Part shown: positions 7,888 to 16,224 of the stretch, piece by piece
How the letters are laid out: each line of letters opens with the position of its first letter
How positions within the stretch are numbered: the first letter of the stretch is position 1
From: JAFDWR01 sp038216655
GTDB lineage: Bacteria > Armatimonadota > Fimbriimonadia > Fimbriimonadales > Fimbriimonadaceae
Length of the DNA stretch: 64,000 nucleotides
Assembly (NCBI GenBank): GCA_038216655.1
Contig: JBBQPZ010000001.1
Span: 1-64,000 of the forward strand
Direction: 5' to 3'
The notes under the pieces: model-generated
What the model saw: only the letters and a program-made list of their open reading frames with translations
The model's database searches: none
Told to the model about the DNA's origin: nothing
Translations under genes and position numbers: made by a program

Positions 7888-9066
7888 TTAGGCCTTGTCT
7901 TGAAGCGCCTCGATGCCCGGGAGCGGCTTGCCCTCCAGGAATTCAAGGCTGGCTCCGCCTCCAGTGCTGACGTGGGTGATCCGGTCGGCGACGCCGAACT
8001 TCTCGACGGCGGCCGCGCTATCTCCGCCACCGACGATCGTGACGCCCTTGGATTCCGCCATCGCGTCCGCGACCGCCCGGGTCCCGGCTTCGAATGGCTT
8101 CATCTCAAACACGCCCATCGGACCGTTCCAAAGCACCGTCCCTGCACCGCGGATGATCTCCGCGAAGTGTGCCGAAGACGCCGGGCCGATGTCCGCGCCG
8201 AGCTGGTCGCTGGGAATGCCGTCGACGCCGACCACCGTGGTAGCGGCGGTCTCGGTGAGTTCGTGGGTGACGACGATGTCGGTGGGAAGCACGAGCTTGT
8301 CGCCGCTGGAGTTCAGTAGCCGCATCGCATACTCCAAACTCCCCTCGTCAAGGAGTGACTTGCCGATCTCCTTGCCCTGCGACTTGTAGAACGTGAACAC
8401 CATGCCGCCGCCGATGAGGAGATGATCGACCTTGGGCAGCAGGTTCTCGATTACGCCGATCTTGTCCTTCACCTTGGATCCTCCGAGGATCGCGACGAAC
8501 GGTCGCTTTGGCGCTTCGAGCGCTTCGCCGAGGTACTTGATCTCCTTCTGAATCAGGTAGCCGGCGACGCCCGGCAGGATATGCGCGACGCCCTCCGTCG
8601 AAGCGTGGGCCCGATGCGCGGTTCCGAAAGCATCATTGACGTAAAGGTCGGCCAACAAGGCCAGATCCCGCGCGAACCCAGGGTCATTCGCCTCCTCTTC
8701 CTTATGGAACCGCACGTTCTCGAGCAGCAGTACGTCGCCCGGCTTGGCATCGTCGATCACGTCTTTCACCGCATCACCGACGCAGTCGGGAAGCAGCGGC
8801 ACGTCTTGGCCGAGCAACTCGGTCAGCCGCTTGGCGACGGGGGCGAGGCTGAATTCGGGCGTGACGCCTTTGGGACGTCCGAGATGGCTCGCGAGGATCA
8901 CGATCGCGTGCCGGTCTCGCAGCGCCTTGATCGTGGGGAGGGCCTCGGTGATGCGCCGATCGTCAGTGATCTCCCCGCCATCGATGGGGACGTTGAAGTC
9001 GCAGCGAACCAACACCCGCTTGCCATTCACTTCGATGTCGTCGATCGTCTTCTTGTTCAGCGCCAT
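7888..9066 (-). CDS. pgk: Phosphoglycerate kinase
   Basis: Transfers phosphate from 1,3-bisphosphoglycerate to ADP in glycolysis, cytoplasmic. The 392-aa length is standard. The N-terminal signature KRVLVRCDFNVP with Asp and Asn contacts for 3-phosphoglycerate is at residues 16-27, the basic-patch motif ILASHLGRP is near 55-65, and the nucleotide-binding loop TIVGGGDSAAAV is near 345. It continues with STGGGASLEFLEG before the C-terminus, all conserved. The gene stands alone as a glycolytic enzyme; the usual gap-pgk-tpi neighbours are absent. Confidence 0.98.
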   Translation of the reverse strand: MALNKKTIDDIEVNGKRVLVRCDFNVPIDGGEITDDRRITEALPTIKALRDRHAIVILASHLGRPKGVTPEFSLAPVAKRLTELLGQDVPLLPDCVGDAVKDVIDDAKPGDVLLLENVRFHKEEEANDPGFARDLALLADLYVNDAFGTAHRAHASTEGVAHILPGVAGYLIQKEIKYLGEALEAPKRPFVAILGGSKVKDKIGVIENLLPKVDHLLIGGGMVFTFYKSQGKEIGKSLLDEGSLEYAMRLLNSSGDKLVLPTDIVVTHELTETAATTVVGVDGIPSDQLGADIGPASSAHFAEIIRGAGTVLWNGPMGVFEMKPFEAGTRAVADAMAESKGVTIVGGGDSAAAVEKFGVADRITHVSTGGGASLEFLEGKPLPGIEALQDKA

Positions 9067-9204
9067 AACGGGAGTTTACCGACCGCTAGACCGTCGAACG
9101 TTAGGCGAAGCACCACGTTGACCGAATCGCCGACACCTTTCGCGAAACTCTTCTAAGATTGCGCTGACGAGGCTTAAGATGGCGGGGAAGACTGAGGAAG
9201 AGCC

Positions 9205-10518
9205 ATGAGTACCGACACGACGACCCCGATCAAACGTTCCTTTGAAACCCTCGCGTTGCATGCGGGCCAAAACGTCGACCCGACCACCAAGTCGCGCGCG
9301 GTCCCGATCTATCAGACGACCAGCTACGTCTTCGACGACACCGCGCATGCGGCCCGGCTGTTCGGACTCCAAGAGTTCGGTAACGTCTACACGCGCCTCA
9401 TGAACCCGACCACCGATGTGCTTGAGCAGCGCATCGCCGCGCTCGAAGGTGGCACCGCGGCGGTCGCGGCGGCGAGCGGCCAGGCGGCGGAGACGCTCGC
9501 GATCACGAACATCGTCGAAGCCGGCGGGCACATTGTTTCGGCGAACTCGCTGTACGGCGGCACTTACAACCTGTTCCACTACACCCTGCCCAAGATGGGG
9601 ATCGAGGTTTCGTTTGTCGATCCTAGCGACCCCGAGAACTTCCGCCGAGCGGTGAAGCCCAACACGAAGCTGTTCTACGGCGAGTCCGTCGGGAACCCCA
9701 AGCTCGATACGTTCCCGATCGCGGAGGTCGCGGCGATCGGTAAAGAACTCGGGATTCCGCTCGCCATCGACAACACCCTGCCTTCGCCCTACCTGATCAA
9801 CCCGATCAAGCACGGCGCGAACATCGTGATCCACTCGCTCACCAAGTTCATTGGTGGCCACGGAACGTCGATCGGCGGCATGGTCGTGGACGGTGGCAAC
9901 TTCGATTGGGGCAACGGTCGCTTCCCGAATTTCACCGAACCCGACCCCAGTTATCACGGGCTTAAGTTCTGGGAGGTCTTCGGTAATTTCCCCGGCCTCG
10001 GCAACGTAGCGTTTGGGCTCAAAGCCCGGGTGCAAGGTCTGCGCGACCAGGGCGCGGCAATCTCGCCGTTCAACTCGTTCCTGCTGCTGCAGGGCGTTGA
10101 GACACTGCACGTGCGGATGGAACGCCACTGCAGCAATACCCAGCGCATTGCTGAGTTCCTTGAGGCGCACGACAAGGTGACCTGGGTGAACTACCCCGGC
10201 CTCCCCTCGCAGAAGGACCACGCCCGGGCGAAGCAGTACCACGAGCGCGGCCTCTACGGAGCCATTCTTGGCTTCGGGATCAAGGGCGGCTACGACGCAG
10301 CGCTCAAGTTCATCGACCGCCTGGAGATCTTCTCCCTCCTCGCGAATGTCGGCGACGCCAAGTCGCTCGTGATCCACCCGGCCTCGACGACCCACTCGCA
10401 GCTCAATCCGGACGAGCAAATCTCGACCGGCGTGACCCCGGACTTCATCCGCCTCAGCATCGGTCTGGAAAACGTCGACGACCTGATCGCGGACCTGGAT
10501 CGGGCACTTGGGGGATGA
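9205..10518 (+). CDS. metY: O-acetylhomoserine sulfhydrylase / aminocarboxypropyltransferase
   Basis: PLP enzyme of the Cys/Met metabolism family that makes homocysteine from O-acetylhomoserine and sulfide. The 437-aa length matches MetY rather than MetB/MetC (about 390). Seen are the N-terminal FETLALHAGQ, PIYQTTSYVF, the YTRLMNPTT segment, AAASGQAAE, the AIDNTLPSPYL loop (canonical DNTFATP) and the PLP lysine in HSLTKFIGGHG near residue 210. C-terminal NVGDAKSLVIHPASTTH is the typical end signature. A GAGGAAGAG ribosome site precedes the ATG. I looked for a SAM riboswitch in the 138-bp upstream gap and saw none. Confidence 0.95.
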   Translation: MSTDTTTPIKRSFETLALHAGQNVDPTTKSRAVPIYQTTSYVFDDTAHAARLFGLQEFGNVYTRLMNPTTDVLEQRIAALEGGTAAVAAASGQAAETLAITNIVEAGGHIVSANSLYGGTYNLFHYTLPKMGIEVSFVDPSDPENFRRAVKPNTKLFYGESVGNPKLDTFPIAEVAAIGKELGIPLAIDNTLPSPYLINPIKHGANIVIHSLTKFIGGHGTSIGGMVVDGGNFDWGNGRFPNFTEPDPSYHGLKFWEVFGNFPGLGNVAFGLKARVQGLRDQGAAISPFNSFLLLQGVETLHVRMERHCSNTQRIAEFLEAHDKVTWVNYPGLPSQKDHARAKQYHERGLYGAILGFGIKGGYDAALKFIDRLEIFSLLANVGDAKSLVIHPASTTHSQLNPDEQISTGVTPDFIRLSIGLENVDDLIADLDRALGG

Positions 10519-10526
10519 TGGTGGAT

Positions 10527-10642
10527 GTCATCCCGAAGGAGCCCTAGCGACATTGAGGGACCTGACAGTAATCGCCGATTGTTGGTACAAGCAATGGGTG
10601 CGTCCTGTCAGGTCCCTCGGCACAAACATCCTTCGGGATGAC
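10527..10642. repeat. 116-bp inverted repeat (type C, copy 1)
   Basis: The left arm starts GTCATCCCGAAGGAGCCC and ends GGGACCTGACAG; the right arm is CTGTCAGGTCCCTC...CTTCGGGATGAC. The centre is about 36 bases. A second, one-armed copy is at 49686, with three differences in 42 bases. It separates metY from rsmG. Similar GTCATCC-type repeats are common in many bacterial genomes. Confidence 0.85.
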
Positions 10643-10648
10643 AGGGGT

Positions 10649-10677
10649 CCACTACCACTACCACTACCACTACCACT
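10649..10677. repeat. Hexanucleotide microsatellite (CCACTA)n
   Basis: Nearly five exact copies of CCACTA, placed 22 bases ahead of the likely GTG start of rsmG. Tracts of this kind can change length by slippage, and this one would alter the spacing of the rsmG leader. In frame it would add a Pro-Leu repeat if translation began further upstream. Confidence 0.9.
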
Positions 10678-10699
10678 CAAGAACTGCCATCCTATTCCC

Positions 10700-11377
10700 G
10701 TGGATAGAGATCGCTTCGCCCGCGCTGCTACCGAACTCGGGCTGAACCTGACCGACGCACAGCTGACCGCGTTCGAGACCTACGAGGCGAATCTCTATGA
10801 GACCAACGAAGTCACTAACCTTACGCGGGTGGCTCGTGAGGAATGCTGGACGCGGCACTTTGTTGACAGCCTTCTTTTTCAAGAGCTGATTTCCGAAGGG
10901 GCGAGCGTGTTGGATATCGGGACCGGACCCGGCCTCCCGGCCTGGCCGCTAGCCGCCGCCCGACCCGACATTCAGGTCACCGCTCTGGATTCAAATCGGA
11001 AGATGCTCGGGTTCCTGCGTGAGAACCCGCTACCAAACCTCACCGTGGTCGAGGCTAGAGCCGAGGAATGGGGACATCGTGAGGAGTTCGACGTGGTCAC
11101 CGGGCGGGCTCTGGCACCCCTGGCACTCCAGCTCGAACTGTCCGCGGCGGCCTGCAAAGTCGGTGGCGTGATCCTCCCCCTGCGAACTCCCAACGACTTC
11201 GGCGCGATCGAGCTCTTTCGCGGCCAAGCCCTGGGGATTCGGTTGGAGAAGAAGGTCGAACGGTCGCTGCCGGAGGTCGGTGCCGAGCGGCTGTGCCCCG
11301 TCTATCGAAAGCTCTATTCCACCCCGGCCAAATATCCGAGACCGTGGCCGGAAATGAAGCGCGCGCCGATCGGTTAG
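10700..11377 (+). CDS. rsmG: 16S rRNA (guanine527-N7)-methyltransferase RsmG
   Basis: SAM-dependent methyltransferase that modifies G527 of 16S rRNA. I start it at the GTG encoding VDRDRFARAATELG, giving 225 aa, the family's usual size. The longer frame upstream is repeat-derived (C element and CCACTA tract). Features include TNLTRVAREECWTRHFVDSL near the N-terminus, the SAM loop VLDIGTGPGLPAWPLA near residue 75, and TGRALAPL near 135. The canonical loop is GSGAGFPG, so this is a normal variant. Its last four bases overlap the convergent TPR gene. Confidence 0.92.
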   Translation: MDRDRFARAATELGLNLTDAQLTAFETYEANLYETNEVTNLTRVAREECWTRHFVDSLLFQELISEGASVLDIGTGPGLPAWPLAAARPDIQVTALDSNRKMLGFLRENPLPNLTVVEARAEEWGHREEFDVVTGRALAPLALQLELSAAACKVGGVILPLRTPNDFGAIELFRGQALGIRLEKKVERSLPEVGAERLCPVYRKLYSTPAKYPRPWPEMKRAPIG

Positions 11378-12021
11378 CCCTTCAGGTTGCCAATGTACTT
11401 CAACAACGCCATGCTCGCCGGATGCCCGGGGGCAAGGGTGAGCGCTTGGGTGCAATCTTCCTCGGCCTCCTGAAGTTTGTGAAGCTGCACGCGGGCTTGG
11501 GCGCGGGCCCAATGGTAGTCGGCGATCGCATCCAGCGTGATCGCCTCCGTCGCTTCCTTCTCGGCTTCCTCGGGTTTATTGCGATTCGTGAGGGTGCGTG
11601 CGAGCAGGTAGTGATTTCGCGCGATGATTTTCTTATCCGCGTCGGTCGGGTTCGTCGGCTGAACGGCGAGGCCGATTTTGAGTCGATCCTCCGCCTTGTC
11701 CCACTGGTCGAGCAGCATATAGCTGTTGCCCGCGATCATGGCCGCCTGGGTCGAGTCGGGACGTAGTTTGAGCATCTCCTCGCCATCGGCGGCGGACTTG
11801 ATCACTTGCTCCTTGTCAAAGGGCATGAGCGGCTCGTTGTCCTCGAACTTCTGGAACGGCTCCTTCGCCCGGTCGGTCGCGTCGGCGAGTAGTGTCAGGT
11901 AGCGGGCGTCCTTGTTCGGGCTCCGGAAGACCTGGCTGAACGACAGGACGGCAACCGCGATCACCGCGATCACGATCCAGATCGGCACCTTCGGTTTCGA
12001 CGACTTTTCAACTGACGACAA
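11374..12021 (-). CDS. Membrane-anchored TPR protein
   Basis: A 215-aa protein with a short cytoplasmic N-terminus, one transmembrane helix (about residues 12-30, VPIWIVIAVIAVAVLSFSQV) and a periplasmic tail of tetratricopeptide-like helices (about 75-205, including AAMIAGNSYMLLDQWDKAED and QEAEEDCTQALTLAPGHPAS). Such proteins act as assembly or interaction scaffolds; the partner is unknown. The start appears to be a TTG inside the end of leuS, with GGTGA as ribosome site, so translation is probably coupled to leuS. The stop codons of this gene and rsmG overlap. Confidence 0.8.
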   Translation of the reverse strand: MSSVEKSSKPKVPIWIVIAVIAVAVLSFSQVFRSPNKDARYLTLLADATDRAKEPFQKFEDNEPLMPFDKEQVIKSAADGEEMLKLRPDSTQAAMIAGNSYMLLDQWDKAEDRLKIGLAVQPTNPTDADKKIIARNHYLLARTLTNRNKPEEAEKEATEAITLDAIADYHWARAQARVQLHKLQEAEEDCTQALTLAPGHPASMALLKYIGNLKG

Positions 12022-14791
12022 AGTTCACCAATTTCCCCGGCACGACGATGACCTTGCGGATCGTCTTGCCCTCCAAATGCGCCTGCACCTTGGCCGACGC
12101 CTTGGCCAGGTCTTCTAGGGCCTGATTGTCCGCACCCGCCGGGGCAATGACGGTGTCGCGCAACTTGCCGTTCACCTGAACCGCGATCGGTACGGTGTCT
12201 TCTTTGGCCAACTCAGCGTCGAACTTGGGCCACCAGGCCGAGTAGGTAAATCCTTCCCGACCCATCATCTCCCACAGCTCGTCGGCGGAGTGAGGCGCGA
12301 ACGGCGCGAGCAACAGCACTAGGCTCTGGGCGGCTTCATTAAGGGCCAACCTGACTTCGGTTGTTCTCACGGCGGCGGCAGTCTGACCCTGCAGAGACTG
12401 CGCCATGATCGGGGCAAGCTCGTTGACGAATACCATCATCGCGGAGATCGCGGTGTTGAACGAGAATCGCTCGATATCGCTGGTGACCTTGGCGATCGTC
12501 TGATGGGTCTTGCGTCGGATCTTCTTGGTGAGCTCCTGGTTGAACTCGGCCTGCTCAGGCGACTCTGCTTCGTCCAGCGTCTTGATCCGCTCGATCTCCG
12601 TGATCAGCGCGAAGATGCGCGACAGGAAGCGCACCGCGCCCTGCATCCCCTCGTTGGACCAGTTGACGTCGGCGTTGAAGGGCGCGACGAACATCAGGTA
12701 GATGCGCAGCGCATCCGCCCCGTACTGTTCCTTCGCCTCGTCCGGCGTGACGACGTTTCCCTTGGACTTGCTCATCCGCGCCCAGCGCCAGATGATCTCG
12801 TCATCAGGCAGCGTGGCCGCTTCCTCAAAGCTCACGAGGATTCCATCCTCGCCGAGGCCGACGGACTCGCCTTCTCGCGGTTTGCGGTAAGGGGTGTTGG
12901 CCAGAACCTGGCCCTGGTTCTCCAGACGTGCGAACGGCTCCGCCGTTGGCACTAGGCCGGCGTCGTACAGCACCTTGGTCCAGAACCGGGCGTAGAGCAG
13001 GTGCATGACCGCATGCTCTGCACCGCCGACGTAGGCGTCGACCGGCATCCAGTAGTTGACTCGGCTCTGGTCCCACGCTTTCTCTTCGTTATGCGGGTCG
13101 CAGAAGCGCAGGAAGTACCAGCTTGAGCAGGCGAATCCGCCCATCGTGTCGGTTTCGCGCTTGCCGAGACGACCGTCGAGGTCGGTGACGTTGACGAACT
13201 CGTCAATTCCCGCAAGCGGGGAAGTCCCATCGCCGCTCGGCTCGTAGTTATCGACATCGGGCAGGTAGACCGGCAGGTCCTTCTCTGGGACGAGCTGGAT
13301 GTCGCCTTCCTTGCTGTGGATGACCGGGATCGGGCATCCCCAATAGCGCTGGCGCGAGATCAGCCAGTCGCGCAGCCGGTACTGGATCTTCCGCTCGCCG
13401 ATGCCGTGCGCCTCGATCCAGCGTCCGAGACCTAGCTGAGCCTCCGCGACGTTCATGCCGTCGTACTCGCCCGAGTTGACGAGAACGCCGTCTTTGGCTT
13501 CGAACGGCAGTTCGATTCCGGTCCCCTCCCCCGCCCCGGGGGGAGGGTTAGGGAGGGGGTCTGTTCCGCCCGTGGCGCCGGGCGCTATCACCTGAACAAC
13601 AGGAATCCCGAACTTTGTCGCGAACTCGAAGTCGCGCGAATCGTGACCGGGCACGGCCATGATCGCGCCGGTGCCGTAGGTGGCGAGCACGTAGTCGGCC
13701 AGCCAGATCGGGACTTGTTTGCCATTGGCCGGATTGATCGCGTAGGCACCGGTGAACACGCCGGTCTTCCCACGGTTCGTGGCGGTACGGTCGGTATCGC
13801 TGAGGCCAGCGGCTCCCTCGCGGCATGCGTCGATCGCGGATTGGTGCTCGGGATCAACTTGCTTTTTGATCTGATCCACGAGCGGGTGCTCGGGAGCGAG
13901 CACGCAGAACGTCATCCCGAAAATCGTGTCGATCCGGGTGGTGAAAACCTCGAAGCTGAGGGCGTTGGGCGTTGGGCGTTGGGCGTTGGGGTCGGCGTCT
14001 AGGTCGTAGCGTGATGTCGCGAGGGAACTGCTGGGGCTCTCTACCCCAACGCCTAACGCCCAACGCCCAACGCCCTCCTCCGCAACCTTGAGCGTGAACT
14101 GAACTCCCTCGCTGCGGCCGATCCAGTTGCGTTGCTGTGCTTTGATGCCGTCGGGCCAGTCGAGGGTCTCAAGGTCGTCGATCAGCCGCTGAGCGTACTG
14201 GGTGATCTTGAACAACCACTGGGGGATCCACTTCTTCTCGACTAGCGCGCCGGAGCGCTCGGCGCGGCCGCCGACGATCTCCTCGTCCGCCAAAACGGTC
14301 TTGTCAACCGGATCCCAGTTGACCGCCATCTGCTTGCGATAGGCAAGCCCCTGCTTGTACAGCAGCTCGAATATCCACTGCGTCCACTTGTAGTAGCTCG
14401 GATCGGACGACTTGAACGACCGCGACCAGTCGTAGCTGATCCCGACCAGGTCCATCTGGCGCTTGTAGTTCTCCGCGTACCGCTCGATCATCGGCGCAGG
14501 ATGGCTATGGCGCTTCAGTGCCTCGTTCTCCGCGGGCAAGCCGAAGGCGTCGAACCCCATGGGGTGGAGGACGTTGAAGCCCTGCATGTACTTCATACGG
14601 CAGAGCACGTCGGTAGGCACATAGTTGCGGCAGTGCCCGACGCTAAGGCCAGCCCCGGAAGGGTAAGGGAAGAAGTCGAGCCCATAGAATTTCGGCCGTC
14701 CCTCTTCTTCCCGAGTGCGGAAGAGCTCGTGCTCCTCCCAACGCTGTTGCCACTTCGACTCGAACGCCGACGGCTCGTACCGGTCTGCCAT
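12008..14791 (-). CDS. leuS: Leucyl-tRNA synthetase with two in-frame repeat insertions
   Basis: Charges tRNA-Leu with leucine. The HIGH-type motif is SVGHCRNYVPTD, the class I KMSKS loop is MSKSKGNVVTP, and the CP1 editing domain, the leucine-specific insertion and the C-terminal tRNA-binding tail follow in the usual order. I start at the ATG giving MADRYEPSAFESKW (927 aa), because 58 codons of a longer frame are translated from a palindrome. Even so it is about 60 residues longer than typical. Two low-complexity stretches account for this: RWALGVGV...PNAQRPTPNA at the start of the editing domain, and DPLPNPPPGAGEG further on. Each is encoded by a palindromic repeat that keeps the frame open. 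The catalytic motifs are intact, so the enzyme is probably functional. Confidence 0.95.
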   Translation of the reverse strand: MADRYEPSAFESKWQQRWEEHELFRTREEEGRPKFYGLDFFPYPSGAGLSVGHCRNYVPTDVLCRMKYMQGFNVLHPMGFDAFGLPAENEALKRHSHPAPMIERYAENYKRQMDLVGISYDWSRSFKSSDPSYYKWTQWIFELLYKQGLAYRKQMAVNWDPVDKTVLADEEIVGGRAERSGALVEKKWIPQWLFKITQYAQRLIDDLETLDWPDGIKAQQRNWIGRSEGVQFTLKVAEEGVGRWALGVGVESPSSSLATSRYDLDADPNAQRPTPNALSFEVFTTRIDTIFGMTFCVLAPEHPLVDQIKKQVDPEHQSAIDACREGAAGLSDTDRTATNRGKTGVFTGAYAINPANGKQVPIWLADYVLATYGTGAIMAVPGHDSRDFEFATKFGIPVVQVIAPGATGGTDPLPNPPPGAGEGTGIELPFEAKDGVLVNSGEYDGMNVAEAQLGLGRWIEAHGIGERKIQYRLRDWLISRQRYWGCPIPVIHSKEGDIQLVPEKDLPVYLPDVDNYEPSGDGTSPLAGIDEFVNVTDLDGRLGKRETDTMGGFACSSWYFLRFCDPHNEEKAWDQSRVNYWMPVDAYVGGAEHAVMHLLYARFWTKVLYDAGLVPTAEPFARLENQGQVLANTPYRKPREGESVGLGEDGILVSFEEAATLPDDEIIWRWARMSKSKGNVVTPDEAKEQYGADALRIYLMFVAPFNADVNWSNEGMQGAVRFLSRIFALITEIERIKTLDEAESPEQAEFNQELTKKIRRKTHQTIAKVTSDIERFSFNTAISAMMVFVNELAPIMAQSLQGQTAAAVRTTEVRLALNEAAQSLVLLLAPFAPHSADELWEMMGREGFTYSAWWPKFDAELAKEDTVPIAVQVNGKLRDTVIAPAGADNQALEDLAKASAKVQAHLEGKTIRKVIVVPGKLVNFVVS
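13523..13560. repeat. GC-rich palindromic repeat inside leuS (type E, copy 1)
   Basis: A stretch CCCCTCCCCCGCCCCGGGG followed by GGAGGGTTAGGGAGGGGG. In the leuS frame it encodes the DPLPNPPPGAGEG peptide. The same core is found at 30452-30490 between genes. Peptides of this LPNPPP-GEG type are known from dispersed bacterial palindromes that insert in coding regions. Confidence 0.85.
13960..14075. repeat. 116-bp near-perfect palindrome inside leuS (type A, copy 2)
   Basis: Left arm: four GCGTTGG heptamers from 13960 to 13991. Right arm: the reverse complement from 14044 to 14075, matching 31 of 32 bases. The loop is 52 bases. It is translated in frame as part of LeuRS, adding about 38 residues at the beginning of the editing domain. 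Confidence 0.93.
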
Positions 14792-14817
14792 TGCGGTGGA
14801 GTTTACCGGGCGGGTCT

Positions 14818-14946
14818 TTGATGGAACTGACTGTCCTGATGGAACTGATGGAATTGACTCTTGATGGTGGCGCAATGCGTGGTGGAGGAATGCTCCCCTG
14901 ATCCGCTCAATTCCATCAGCTCCATCAGGACAGTCAGTTCCATCAA
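14818..14946. repeat. 129-bp palindrome with GATGGAACT units upstream of leuS
   Basis: Arms of 40 bases (14818-14857 and 14907-14946) match at 39 of 40 positions and contain short internal repeats of GATGGAACTGA. The loop is 49 bases. It ends 27 bases before the leuS ATG, so leuS mRNA would carry a very stable hairpin if transcribed through it. Confidence 0.93.
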
Positions 14947-14981
14947 GAAAAGGGCCGCCCCTCAAGCAAGGAGCGGCCCTT
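14945..14981 (-). terminator. Rho-independent terminator of the 15.0-19.9 kb gene cluster
   Basis: On the minus strand AAGGGCCGC pairs with GCGGCCCTT across a short loop, followed by TTTTCTTG. It sits 15 bases beyond the stop of the last membrane gene and overlaps the edge of the leuS palindrome. It separates this operon from leuS. Confidence 0.88.
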
Positions 14982-14995
14982 GAATCCCGGTCAAG

Positions 14996-15511
14996 CTACG
15001 AAGGCTTGCCGCCGAGTTGGCCGGTAATCCGCATGCCGCAATAGATGGCCTGCGCGACCCCCACGACGACGCTGATGATGTTGAAGTGAAGGAGGCCAAT
15101 GATCGCCCCGATCAATCCAAAAGCACCGACGACCATGAACCCCCATCGGGCGGCCTTCAGCATGCCGACGGCACCAATGATCGACCCTACTGAGCAGACG
15201 AGGCCGAGGATGCTGTAGAGCATGATCAGACCGCCCGCACCCGCGACGACGCCGCTACCCGCACCGGCTCCAGCGGCACTAACAGCGCCACCTAGCAGGC
15301 CAGTGAAAAGCATCAGCAGGGCACCGAGGCCCCCAAAAATGATGATGATGATCGCAATCGGCATGTCTGCCGGGTGCGTGTTCGTCATCTGCCCGTACGG
15401 ATTGCTCATGTATTGCTTAGCGTAAGGGTTGTTGGCGAACGACGGCCCGCCGGCAGGAGGTGTCGGTTCCGACTGAGGCGGAGGGGTTGGGTTTTCGGGA
15501 GGTGTATCCAT
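14996..15511 (-). CDS. Pro-rich membrane protein, paralogue of the upstream gene
   Basis: A 171-aa protein. The first 40 residues are rich in Pro, Asn, Gln and Tyr and probably disordered. Then come about four hydrophobic segments, including IAIIIIIFGGLGALLMLFTG and others near residues 80-165. I use the ATG encoding MDTPPENPTPPP, which has an AAGGA ribosome site, rather than a frame 40 codons longer. The layout (Pro-rich tail plus four helices) matches the next gene upstream, so they are probably a duplicated pair. The function is unknown. Confidence 0.75.
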   Translation of the reverse strand: MDTPPENPTPPPQSEPTPPAGGPSFANNPYAKQYMSNPYGQMTNTHPADMPIAIIIIIFGGLGALLMLFTGLLGGAVSAAGAGAGSGVVAGAGGLIMLYSILGLVCSVGSIIGAVGMLKAARWGFMVVGAFGLIGAIIGLLHFNIISVVVGVAQAIYCGMRITGQLGGKPS

Positions 15512-15599
15512 TTTTTTGCTGATCCTTCGGAACGATTCAAGCGTGAGGACGATTGAGAGTCGCGTATTGCTCCTGCATAAATGAAGATGGTTCCTTTTC

Positions 15600-16187
15600 T
15601 TACGAAGCTGAGCCAGCTCGGGCGAATCCATAGATGGTGTACAGCAGCGAGAACGCCGCGAAGACGATCGTCATGACGACGCCCGGGTTTGATGCGCCCA
15701 ACTGGACGCCAGCCGCCGCGATCAAGGTGTAAACGAAATACCCTGCGGCGATGAGTCCCTGAATTGCCGTCACGATCATCGCCCACTTTCTGAATCGGAA
15801 AATGCCGATCGCGGAGATCAGCATAATCAGCGACCAGACGAGGAGAATCGCCCCGAAGATGTAGAAGTAATTCGCCCCCAGCGCGGCGACCTGACGACCC
15901 AATTCGGGGCGATCGTTCGCGGCGCTGTTCACGATGGCCGGGGTGGCTAAGAAGATGCCGCCAAACAGCAACCCGCCCAAGGACAGGAGAATAAGCATAA
16001 CGCCCATGAAGATGTCAAAGCCGCCGGCGGTGGCGGCACCGTAGCCCCGTCCAGGGCGCTGCTCGTAGCCTCGCTGGTACGGATTCTGGCCGTACGGCTG
16101 CTGATACTGCTGCGGCTGCTGGTACGGCGGCTGCGGTTGCTGAGGCTGCTCATAGGGAGGCTGATTGGGGCCCTGCGGAGGCTGCAT
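15600..16187 (-). CDS. Pro/Gln/Tyr-rich N-terminus membrane protein
   Basis: A 195-aa protein. The first 45 residues are repetitive (QPPYEQPQQPQPPYQQPQQ and similar), the kind of low-complexity tail found on many bacterial four-helix membrane proteins. It is followed by about four transmembrane segments (about 57-80, 105-125, 130-155, 165-190). No enzymatic motif is visible. It is on the same strand as its paralogue (88-bp gap) and follows the DUF5658-like gene by 37 bp. A membrane-organising or stress role is possible but not shown. Confidence 0.75.
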   Translation of the reverse strand: MQPPQGPNQPPYEQPQQPQPPYQQPQQYQQPYGQNPYQRGYEQRPGRGYGAATAGGFDIFMGVMLILLSLGGLLFGGIFLATPAIVNSAANDRPELGRQVAALGANYFYIFGAILLVWSLIMLISAIGIFRFRKWAMIVTAIQGLIAAGYFVYTLIAAAGVQLGASNPGVVMTIVFAAFSLLYTIYGFARAGSAS

Positions 16188-16224
16188 GCCGCTATCTTAC
16201 GGCGTTATGCATTTTTCGACAAGC

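Noticed and set aside
9067..9204. SAM riboswitch ahead of metY
   Set aside because: No SAM-I, SAM-II or SAM-IV core sequence or terminator hairpin is visible in the 138-bp gap.
9076..10419. 447-codon minus-strand frame opposite metY
   Set aside because: An antisense shadow of a conserved PLP enzyme, rich in Arg, Val and Asp, with no domain.
10649..10677. CRISPR or coding repeat at the CCACTA tract
   Set aside because: The unit is six bases with no spacers, so it is a microsatellite, and the Pro-Leu reading is outside the conserved RsmG domain.
14792..14965. 58-codon upstream extension of leuS
   Set aside because: Those codons are translated from the 129-bp palindrome, and no LeuRS has such an N-terminus. 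The ATG at 14791 gives the conserved start.
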